Part shown: in pieces, positions 54,901 through 64,000 of the stretch | Layout of the letters: each line of letters starts with the position of its first letter | Position numbering within the stretch: position 1 is the stretch's first letter | Source of the DNA: Dasyornis broadbenti | Taxonomy: Eukaryota > Chordata > Aves > Passeriformes > Dasyornithidae | Assembly: GCA_013397935.1 (NCBI GenBank) | Contig: VZRN01001317.1 | Span: 3,329,434 to 3,393,433, forward strand | DNA: 64,000 nucleotides | Direction of reading: 5' to 3' | Translations under genes and position numbers: made by a program | Notes under the pieces: model-generated | The model's database searches: none | Seen by the model: only the letters and a program-made list of their open reading frames with translations | What the model was told of the DNA's origin: nothing

Positions 54901-55550
54901 TGGCCCTAATGGTGTGGGTGCCTGGAGGTACCATATTGTGCTGGACCTAACTGGGTCATTCTGAGCTGAACCGTGCCTGGCCAAGCTAAGTCAAGCCAAG
55001 CCAGGCTGTGCTGAGCTGAACTGTGCCAGCCCTGCAAGTTAACCAAGCTAAACTGCACTGAGCAAAACTGGGCCAGGTCAAGTGGAGCTAAGCCAGATGA
55101 GGCCCTGGTCATTCTGCATGGTACCAAACTGAACTGTGCCAGCCCTGTGTTGTGTTGAGCTGAGCTGCGCCAAGCCAGAATGTGCCAACCCAGGTGAACT
55201 GCACCGAGCCATGCCAGGCTGAGCCATGCTGGCCCCCCTGCCATCCCAGGCTGAGCCATGCTGGCCCCCCTGCCATCCCACACTGAGCTGAGCTGTGCTG
55301 TGTCATGCTGCACTGAAGTGTGCCAGCTTTCCATATCATGCCATGCTGGACATGCCAACCGGACTGAATTGAAATACGCTGGCTGGGCTGTACTAAGCTG
55401 AGCCAAGCAGCTCACTTCAGGTCCCTGGGCTAAAGGATGGCATGCCAAGATACTGAACAGAAAGGTGCTGTGCCACTGTGTGCAGAGGCATGCCGTGAGC
55501 TGTGCTGAGCCAAGCTGTGCCATACCATGCCATGGCAATACCATGCCATG
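54885..55550. repeat. GAGCT/GCCA-rich degenerate tandem repeat
   Basis: About 650 nt of loosely repeated short units such as CTGAGCTGAACTGTGCCAGC, AAGCTAAGTCAAGCCAAGCC and GAGCTGAGCTGTGCTG. It includes a near-exact tandem copy of about 35 nt around GCCATGCTGGCCCCCCTGCC (copies near 55226 and 55260). The pentamers GAGCT and CAAGC/AAGCC recur throughout. The repeat creates a 227-residue minus-strand open frame (54906-55589) rich in WHGMAQ/SAQ/SLAW words that looks like an artefact. It ends at the SHROOM4 CpG island. Confidence 0.85.
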
Positions 55551-55554
55551 CCGA

Positions 55555-57280
55555 GCCGTGCCGGCCGCCGCCGTCCCCCCGTGCCTCATTGGCGGCGGCG
55601 GAGCAGTCCCGGTGCGGGCCGGCCCCGCCCCGCACTCGCCCCGCGCCGCTCAGCCCGGGCGGGCGGGGGTGTCATTTCCTCCACGGCTCGGGGCCGGGCC
55701 AGGATGGGGCTGTAGCTGTAGCCGCCATGGAGCGGGCCGAGGGCCGGCCCGGCGCCCCCCAGTACGTGCATGTGCAGCTGCAGGGGGGCGCGCCCTGGGG
55801 CTTCACGCTGCGCGGCGGGCTAGAGCACGGCGAGCCCCTCATCGTCTCCAAGGTAGGCACCGCCGGCAGAGTCCCGCGTGGGCTCCGCGGCATCCCCCCG
55901 CGAGGGGCCTCCCGTCCGTGGCGGGGCGCGGGGAATGGGAGGACACCCGGGGTGCGGCGGTGTCGGGGGTGCGGGGAGACCCGGCCGCGGGGTCGCGTGT
56001 CCTGGCGCGGCCGGGCAAGGGTGGCCACTCGCACCCACGACCCTCGCGACTCACCACTTAAGAGCCGCGGGGAAGAGTGGGAGTGAGAGGGGCGGAGGGA
56101 CAGCCCGGGCCCGGCGGCAGGAAGAAATTCCTTTGGCACATCCGTTGGGCTGGCGTCGGGGGCGGCCCCCACATTCCCCCTCACGTCTTTCCCGGTCCCG
56201 TCCCGCGGGCCGTACCCGGGAGAGGTCAGCCCCTTTTCGTGTGCCCATCCCTCGGTGCCGCGCCCATGGGCGCTCCCGGCACCGGGCTCTGCGGGGACAT
56301 TGAGGGCCACGGTGGGGGGACCAGAGTCCGTCCCGTCATGGCCCTGCACCCCTGGAACGCAGGGGCAGGACGGTGCCCGGGACGGGGTTGGCGCCGGGGT
56401 GCGGTGCCGAGCGGGGCCCGGTCGCAGCCGGGAACGAATGCTGAGAGTGACCGCTACGGCCCCGACGTCTCACCGCGCAGAGGGGTCACCGGTTCCCGCG
56501 GCCCCCGCCAGCGCATCGCCCTGCGGGGAGACTCGCGAGGAGACCCGCAGGGAGCAGGGCAGCGTCCAGGGGAACCCCAATACCCGCCCCTCCGCGGAGC
56601 CCGGACGGGGCCCTGTCGCCGGGCAATTTGGCCGTCTGCCCGCCCGGTGTCACCGTCCTGCTGAGCCGGGGTGCGGCGGGCCGGGCTGGCGGCCCCGGGG
56701 CTGTTCCCTGCCTCGAGCCGGGCTGACTGCGCCCCCGGGCCGTTCCACGCCCTCGGCGGGACGCGGGCAGCGCGGTCTGGCTGGGGGAGCTGGAAAAGTG
56801 GCTCCGGTCCCAGCCCTGCGCCCTGAGGTGGCACCGCCGGCGGGTGGGGAGGCGAGCGCCGAAGGGGTGGCTGCCCGCGTCCCGACTCGCTGCCGGCCCT
56901 CGGTGTGGTGAGTCCCCGTGGGACCGCCGGTTGCCGGAGGAGGGGATGGGAGGGCCCGGGGATATTCCCCACCACTTTTGAGAAGAGGGGGGGTCGCTTG
57001 CGGGCCGCGGGGTGTCGGCCCCCGCGCTCCCCCGGACACGCCGCCACCGCGTGTGCTCGGCAGACAAAGGGGGCTTGTTCCAGCGCTCTGTGCATTCAGG
57101 GGAGGGTCCCTCGGGGCCACCGCTCCGCCGCTGCGGCCGGCCGAGGTGTATGCGGAGAGGGGGCTGCCCACGCTTGCGGCGCGGGGGGCCCGGGCCGGAA
57201 AGGGGAAGGGCGTCCCCGCACTCGGTGACACAGTTTGGCCTCTGAGCCCACTCCGGGCGGGATCCCTTCCTGTGGCAGTC
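55555..57280 (+). promoter_or_regulatory. SHROOM4: SHROOM4 CpG-island promoter
   Basis: Very CpG-rich DNA covers the 5' UTR, exon 1 and the first 1.4 kb of intron 1. The start GCCGCCATGG is a strong Kozak context. Many long overlapping open frames (up to 225 residues) on both strands are a composition effect. Confidence 0.75.
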
Positions 57281-60200
57281 CCACGGCAGTGCTCACATGA
57301 GCTCTAAGCCTTCCACGGCGCTGCAAACGCTCTCCGGCACAGGCTCCCCGAGCACGTCGCGGGCAAAGAGGGAGGTTGATGTGGGGCAGGGTGGGCACAG
57401 CTCTGGCACTGCTCTGGTTGTGACTCCTAAGACAAGTTTCTCCTTAGACAGGCAGACATTCCTGTGAGCCATCTGGTGCCCACCATTAGGGCTCAGAGTG
57501 ATCTCCAGGGGTGGTGTTGGGGAAGTGTCCTGGGCTGGCCCAGCCAAGCAGGGTAGCAGGCGGTGGAGTTTGGCTGCCAGTGCTGAGTTCACTGGTGGCA
57601 AAGGCAGAACAAGGGGCTGTTTGTGCCAGATTTAGCTCCTGGTGAGCAATGCCAGGAATCAGACTGTCTGTCCTGGTGTATGTGATGGCCCAGACATGGA
57701 TGCAGACCTGGTGGTGTCCTGCAGCAGTGGGGACACCCTTCACCTCTGACTCATCCCCATGGCCGGCAGGACTGGGGGGGCACGTGGCTGGACAGAGAGT
57801 TGGTGTGAAGGTGTAGCCTACCTTGCATGTTCAGCTGGTGCCCAGTGGTGGGTAGCAGCATGACAGGGGATAAACCCACGTGTTTCACTGACTACATGGT
57901 GGGACTGGGAGCCCTCACTGGCAGCCAGAGTCCCCTGCCAGGAAGGCAGCCCCATGGCTGACATCTGGGAAGGAGGGTAGCCTGCCTGCACAGGCAGGCG
58001 CATTGGGCTGTGCCCAGCCTGGACATGGCATTGTGGTGCTCAGATCCCTGCAAAAACGGAACAGCTGTTGGTTACTGGGCACAGCTGTGCCAGGCAGGGT
58101 CATGGGGTAGTGGTGCACTGGGCAGGAGGCTTGGCTGCCCATGCCTGCCTCCCTCCTAAGGTGACATTTTGTACAGGGGTAGTGGAATGCCCCCTGAGCC
58201 TTGCCCAGCGCTAGGACTGGAAAGTGGTGCCCAGGGGCACATGCATGATGACTGGCCTGCTAGGAAGCCATGTGTGCTCCCTGGCACTGGGGCCTGGCTG
58301 CTGCCCAGGCTGGCCCTGCAGGCACTGTGAGCAGAGCACACTCCTTGGCCAGGCCTGGGAACAACTGAGCAGGGTGAGGAGCCCGTGGACAGGGTGGGTG
58401 CAGGAGCCCCAGCATGGGGCCGGGTTAGCTCTGCCCTGTGGGTGGCTGTAGGGTCTCGTCACATCCACTCTGGACATGGGGCACCCCAGGTCCTGCCCCA
58501 TGTGCCTGCATGCCCTGTGCCACTGCCACCACACAACAGCAGCTTCAGTTGCATGCCAGCCTTGTGGTGCGAGGGCCTGGGCTTGGCAATTCCTGGCCAC
58601 TGCAGTGGCAGGATGGGCAGAGATCAGTGCTGGCAGTGGGCGTTCTGCCTACCCCGGCTGGGCACTGCTCATCCCAGGGCTGCCCGCACTGCACCTACCA
58701 GCTAGGACAGAGGGGATGGGCCAGGTTCCCCTGTGCTGGCAGCACCATTTCCCTGCTTCCTCTAAGCACAGCAGTACAGGGTGCCACGTTCATTTTGGCC
58801 AGGGGAGTCAGGAAGTGTAGGTGTGTGCCAGGGCTCAGCATTTCACCTACTGTTGTGTCCTATGGGCATGTAGGGTGGAATGGCATTCTTTGGGCATTGA
58901 AATCACCATGGGTGCCCAGACAGGCTCGATGTGGGGTTGGAAGCAGCGGCAGGGGGCTGGCATCCATGCTGGACAAAGGGCCCTTGTGCTGCCTGTGCCT
59001 GCGGGGGAATCCGCTGGGATGGGACATTTTTCTTTCTCCCCCCTCCCTGATGCCCTTGCTCAGAAATTCATGTGACCAGAGAAGGGGGAGAGCCTGGCCC
59101 CGCAGATCCCTCTGTGGTGCCTGGGGCTCAGGCACCTTCTCCGAAGTCTCTTTCTCCCCTGACACCCGGTGGCCGTGGAACATCCCCTGGGATATTCTGG
59201 GGGCTGTGCTCACTTTGATGCCCCTCTCTGTCACCCAGGTGGAGGATGGGGGCAAGGCTGCACTGTCCCGCCGGCTGCAGCCGGGTGATGAGCTGGTGAA
59301 CATCAGCGGGACACCGCTGTACGGATCCCGCCAGGAGGCCCTGATCCTCATCAAGGGCTCCTACCGCACTCTGAAGATGATCGTTCGCAGGTTGGCAGTG
59401 CCGTGGAGGGGACACAGGGAGGGCCAGTGGGGTTTTACCTGTCTAGGGTACTGGCAGGAACCTGGAGGTGCCCATGTCTCCAGCTTGGAGGTGCCCCTTG
59501 CTGGGACAGGGAGGAGAGCAGCCCCTTTGCTGCTGTCAGCACTCCTGGTGGGTGAGGGTTCCCCAGCCAGCAGAGCCAGGGCATTGCGTCGGGCTCGCCA
59601 CCCCCTTGCTGGGCGGTATCCTCAAGCGTGGCCGCTCCTCTCCCTTCCTGACTGCCTTCCTCCTGCCTGCCTGTTTGCCTGGGAAAGGAAGGAGAGGCAG
59701 GGCTGGGCCTTGCAGTCCTCCCCCCACACCCCTCCAACTGTATCCATTCCCTGGCTGCGTCCTGACTGACTCCAGCTCCAGCAGCGCTCAGGGGCAGGGA
59801 CGGCACAAGGGCACATCCCAAGGGGCAGGGGTCCCACGAGACTGTGCTGGGGCTCAGCATCATCCATGGTGAGTCTGGGGGCTCTGGGAAGTCCCTGTGC
59901 TGACTCCACAGCTTGCCTCTCTCCTTGTCCAGTCAGTGGACGCTGTGGCAGCACTGGGCACTTGGGAGGTACAGGAGGTGGCTTCTGACCATGTCGATGC
60001 AGTGGCATGTGCTGGGGGGACTGGAGACTCCTATGGATGCCATGGGCGTGGGACAGGGACCAGCACAGGAGCTTCCCCAGAGACATGATGTGGTTGGTGC
60101 TTGCTGCAGATGCTGAGGGACAAAGGAACAAGGGGGAAGGTCAGGCTTGCAGTGGAGACACAGATGTGGCTCTAGTGTCCCTTGGAGGAGCCAGTCCAAT

Positions 60201-63200
60201 CCTGGCAGGGACACTTGCCCTGCCCAGGGCATTGCCTATAGGCTGTGCAGGGGACACATCCTCGGTCTCCTGTTGATGGGACAACAGGGATGCTGCAGTC
60301 TGGGGAGCCCTGGCCAGCTGGGTGAGCTGTGGGATCCCCTCGCCCAGTGCCGGATACTGGCAGGGCTGGACCCTCCTCGCTGCCGTCCCCTTTGGGCGGG
60401 CGCTGGCCTGGAGGGGACAGGAAGCCCCGTAGGAAGTGACTTCAGCCCCGGTTCCTTGGCCTGGCTTCCTCCCCATTCTTGTCCTTTCCCGCTGTTGCTC
60501 TTGGCAGGAGGAGTGTGCCCGTCCTCCGGCCCCATTCCTGGCACGTGGCCAAACTTGCCGAAAGCCGCCCCGACATCCCCACCATGCACTGCCCAGCCGA
60601 TGCCTTCAGCCTCTCCTGGCCCTCAGGGTGTGATGTCAGGTGAGACCCTGGGGGCAGTTATGAGACTGTGGAAGGGGAGGGGGCAGATGGGACACCCTCT
60701 TGGGTTGTGGCAGTGGGGGTGGGATAGGTGCTCGCATACACCACTTTCGGGCATCCCCCCTCATCCTGCCACTGCACTACCCTTTCCCTTGGCTGTTTAC
60801 TCCCAGCTCCCGGCAGGAAGGGGCGGTGGCTCTGCTGGAGAAAGCCAGGAGCTGCTTAGTCCCACTGCCCCGGCTGCCAGAGCTGGGAGGTGTCGAGTGG
60901 CTGGAGTCACACACACCCTGTGCTCCCTGTGCCTGCTCCCCCTGCCAGTGCTAGGGAACCTTGGTGGTTCACTCAACCTGGGGGTGAAAGGCAGGTTGCA
61001 GCTGTGCTGCCCTGTGCTTCGGTGTCCCAGGGAGGGTGTATGTGTGGGGGTGGGCTCCTTGGGATCTCTGCGGAGCTGGATGGGGAGTGGCAGGTGCCAC
61101 TGGTGTGGGGCCGGGCAGCAGCGAGCTGTCCCTGCAGTGGAACCCACTGTCCCGGCACTGCAGCACTGACCGGAGCAGCTCCATCGGGAGCATGGAGAGC
61201 CTGGACCATCCCGGCCAGGCCTACTATGAAGGAGACCCCTCACCCGTTGACCAGGGCATGTACCACAGCAAGCGGGACTCGGCCTACAGCTCCTTCTCTG
61301 CCAGCTCCATCGCCTCTGACTGCGCCCTCTCTCTCCGTCCTGAAGAGGCCGTGTCCGTTGACTCCAGCCTCCAAGGCCCCTGCAAAGCCCCTGACGGGCG
61401 CTACCTGACCACAGGGGCTGAGCCATCTGCCAGCCGGCACCGTGAGGCCTGGCGGGCACCTGTGCCCCCCCAGCCCCCTGTGAGGAGGGACAGCCTGCGG
61501 GCAGCCCCAGCTGGAGGAGCGGACAGGCACCGGGTGTCAGTGTCAGCGGACATGCTGCATGCCAAGGGCCGGTGGATCTCTGACACCTTCCTCTGCCAGC
61601 GGGATGGGGAGATGGAAATGGTGGGCAGGAGGACACTGGCGCCATACCCCACGAAGGACTGTCTCTCTGCTGACCAGTATTACATGCTGAGCTCCCACCT
61701 GGACCGATGCCCAGCTGAACCACCCCTGGGGGAGAGCATGAAGTCTGACGACCAGCCATACCTGGATGACAGCGTGCACCGAGTGCCGGATGCCATGACA
61801 GCAGGTGACAACCCATTGCTGTCCCCTCTCAAGGGCCACGTGTCGCACCGGCACAGTGCTCCTGAGCAACTGCTGGCCTCCCAGCTTCGCTCCCTCCAGC
61901 TGGGCACCAGCAGCGGGCAAGCCTCGCCAGCCCCCAGTGGGCACCACTGGACCTTATCCCCACTGCATTCTGAGGGCAGCCGGGGGGGAACCACAGGGGC
62001 TGCCCAGGACACCCCACATTGCCCAGAGCCTTGCTGCCGCCCACTGCCCTGCCGCTGCTGCCCTGAGCTGCAGCAAGCCTGTGGGCAGGATGGCCAGGGG
62101 GCCAGCCCAGCACTCAGTACTGAGGGACCAGTGGAGGAGGAGAGCCGGGCAGGGGCCCGGCGGTCTGAGGGTCCGCCCCACCGCTCTGCTCAGATGCGCC
62201 GCCGCAGCGACCGCTTTGCCACCAGCCTGCGCAATGAGATCCAGCGGCGCAAGGCCCAGCTTCAGAAGAGCAGGGGTCCTGGTGCACCTCCACCTGGTGA
62301 GGAGCCAGTGGAGGAGACTGAGGAGCCTCCCGACGGCAGTGTACTGACAGAGGGACCCCACACCCTGCCTGAGTGTCTCAGCCCTGCACCGAGTGAGGCC
62401 AGCAGGAATGCTGGCCACTCTGGGGACCGGGGTATCCCCACCCCTGATCCAGTGCCAGCTCCCAAAGGGCGCCCGTCCCCTGAGCGGATGGTCCCAACAG
62501 CCAGGGGCCGCTGGCGCTGGTCCCCGGAGCGCAAGCTGCAGCCACAACACTCGCCCAGCTCCAGTGAACTGGAGAGCTACAGCCAGGGCCTGGTGGCCCG
62601 CAGCTCTCCACCACAGGGCAGCGATGAGGCGGTCCTGCTGCCCTTCGCCGACCGCCGCCGGTTCTTCGAGGAGAGCAGCCGACCGGCACCGCCCCGGCAC
62701 AGCAAGCCGCCAGCAGGGGATCCTGGCACCTTCCAGCCCCCTGGCCCTGAGCACCGGGATGTTCGCCGCCTCTCTGTAGACCAGCCCTACAACCCCTCCT
62801 CACCCAGCCGCCCTGGCTCTGCTGGCCCCTACGCTGAGTGCTGCCGGGAGCAGCCCCACTGTTACAAGCCACTGGGGAGGCCGGGGGAGCTGGATTACCT
62901 GCGTGGCTTCTCCTACCCCTGTGGGGCTCCCCTACGCACTGAGCCCTGCCGCTACTGCGGAGGGGACCTGTGCCCACCACCAGTGCCCCGTGGTCACACC
63001 TGCCGCTGTCACCCTGTGCCCTGGGTGCGCTGCTCTGACTGCTGCTGCCCGGCCCCCCATCCTGGGCGAGAGGAGAGCGATGCCTGGCCTCTCCGGAGAG
63101 CTTACGTCCCGGTGAGTAACTCCCTGTGGGACTGTGCTGGGGAGCAGCACTGGCACCCCCTTGCACCCCTGGAACATGACCCTGGGTTGGGATGCAGAGT

Positions 63201-64000
63201 GCTGTGCCCCCATTGGCCCTGCAGAGCTCCTGCATGCTTTCTGTACCTGAATAGGGTTGGGACAGAGGTGCTGGGGAGGTGGAATTCACACTTCCTCCCC
63301 TACACACAGGAATTTCCTCAGGATGAGTGGGAACCACCTGCAATAACCAGGAAAGTCAGCCAGTCCATCAGGTGAGCCCATGCCAGGTGCCAGGGTGCTG
63401 GTATGTGTGTGCCACTTGGTGGGGACCTCCACCAGGGGGATGTGGGGACTGCCATGATTTTGGCTGGGGATGTACAAAGCACCTCCTGTACTGTCTTGGC
63501 CATCCTCAGTGTGGTGCCCTTTGAGGTGGGAGGGGGCATGCAGGGCAAGGGGGTTTGAGGAGTTGTCCACAGCAAAGGTGGTCCCTCCTTACCCTTCCCC
63601 AGGGGTCTGGGGCCATCTCCAGGGGTCTGTGCCCAGTGGAAAAGCCTGGGCTTCTCCCAGCAGTGTGACTGGATGACTAGCTGGGGTAAATGAGGCAGGG
63701 CATGAAATGGGCCTGAACTGCCAGATGGGTGACTGTGTGTGGGAGGACTGGTGCCTCTTTCTCTTCCTAGTGAGCTCTCCAGCTACACACCAGGCTTCCC
63801 AAGGCTTGGCCCGTTCCACACCTGCGTTCAGAGCACCGAACCAGAGTGGCCACCCTGCTACCGGGCCACATCCACGCATGACCTCTTGTGGGATAGTGAC
63901 CGCCTGGCCCACACCCCTGAGAGCCCCCCGGATCCACTGCACCGCCCACTGCGGAGCAGAGCCTTCTCTGAGAGCCACCTCAACGTGGAACCTGCCGGCT
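55727..64000 (+). CDS. SHROOM4: SHROOM4 (KIAA1202), N-terminal part, truncated by window end
   Basis: Six exons: 55727-55852, 59239-59390, 60508-60639, 61122-63111, 63310-63371 and 63771 to beyond 64000, about 897 residues so far. Exons 1-2 encode the PDZ domain (VQLQGGAPWGFTLRGGLEHG, then GDELVNISGTPLYGSRQEAL). Exon 4 is the large central exon. It has LSRHCSTDRSSSIGSMESL, RDSAYSSFSASSIASDCALS, HRHSAPEQLLASQL, an ASD1-like FATSLRNEIQRRKAQLQKS (residues about 500-520), LLPFADRRRFFEESS, and a Cys-rich segment (about 710-778). Exon 6 has PLRSRAFSESH. The C-terminal ASD2 (Rho-kinase-binding) domain lies outside. The exon 4 acceptor is placed at 61121 rather than the later CTGCAG because only this keeps frame. 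The protein links actin and myosin II in cell-shape control. The exon 2 donor, GTTGGC, is weak. Confidence 0.93.

Noticed and set aside
54906..55589. 227-residue minus-strand frame with WHGMAQ/SAQ repeats
   Set aside because: It is produced by the GAGCT/GCCA tandem repeat; the repetitive peptide changes with repeat drift and has no start context or homologue.
55672..57231. Overlapping frames of 190-225 residues on both strands of the SHROOM4 CpG island
   Set aside because: Stop codons are rare in very GC-rich DNA, and only exon 1 (55727-55852) shows protein-family similarity.
58438..59769. 443-residue plus-strand open frame in SHROOM4 intron 1 to exon 2
   Set aside because: Only 59239-59390 carries conserved PDZ sequence; the remainder is intronic read-through without conserved motifs, bounded by good splice sites.
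60797..63343. Long minus-strand open frames (339, 266 and 321 residues) opposite SHROOM4 exons
   Set aside because: They are shadows of the GC-rich coding exon on the other strand, and the SHROOM4 frame is the conserved one.

Overview
The window is nuclear DNA of a vertebrate, almost certainly a bird. It contains intron-split genes with GT-AG junctions, CpG-island promoters, CR1 retrotransposon tails and LTR sequences of types I recognise from avian genomes. The orthologues RPS4X, HDAC8 and PHKA1 (human Xq13) lie beside BMP15 and SHROOM4 (human Xp11). That points to chicken chromosome 4p or passerine chromosome 4A, and a passerine is plausible. No species can be named from sequence alone. Gene identities rest on conserved protein motifs recalled from the families; no search was run.

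Layout. 1-5.8 kb: AT-rich DNA with the last five coding exons of RPGRIP1L (+), its 3' UTR and a CR1 fragment. 5.87-6.66 kb: a CpG island with no recognisable gene attached. 8.18-12.21 kb: complete RPS4X (-). 12.8-14.1 kb: an ERV LTR-like block with a TTAAG-rich core. 15.5-27.46 kb: complete HDAC8 (-), 11 exons, including a 23-nt last coding exon and one GC-AG intron, with LTR fragments in introns 10 and 3. 27.9-28.4 kb: another LTR. 30.8-48.37 kb: complete PHKA1 (-), 33 coding exons. 48.7 kb: a minisatellite. 51.0-52.64 kb: complete two-exon BMP15 (-). 54.9-55.55 kb: a GAGCT/GCCA-rich degenerate repeat. 55.73 kb to the end: the first six exons of SHROOM4 (+), running off the window.

The genes do not form a pathway; this is a conserved linkage group. 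RPS4X is a ribosomal protein, HDAC8 a class I zinc deacetylase, PHKA1 the regulatory alpha subunit of muscle phosphorylase kinase, BMP15 an oocyte TGF-beta ligand, SHROOM4 an actin/myosin organiser and RPGRIP1L a ciliary transition-zone protein. All splice calls were checked by reading frame: the RPS4X, HDAC8, PHKA1 and BMP15 exons sum to open frames of 263, 368, 1245 and 364 residues.

I see no novel defence, mobile or biosynthetic system. The observations most worth checking are the RPGRIP1L/RPS4X junction with its orphan CpG island, the GC-AG intron in HDAC8, the small linker exons of PHKA1, the Cys-rich module of SHROOM4, and the switch-like repeat upstream of SHROOM4.
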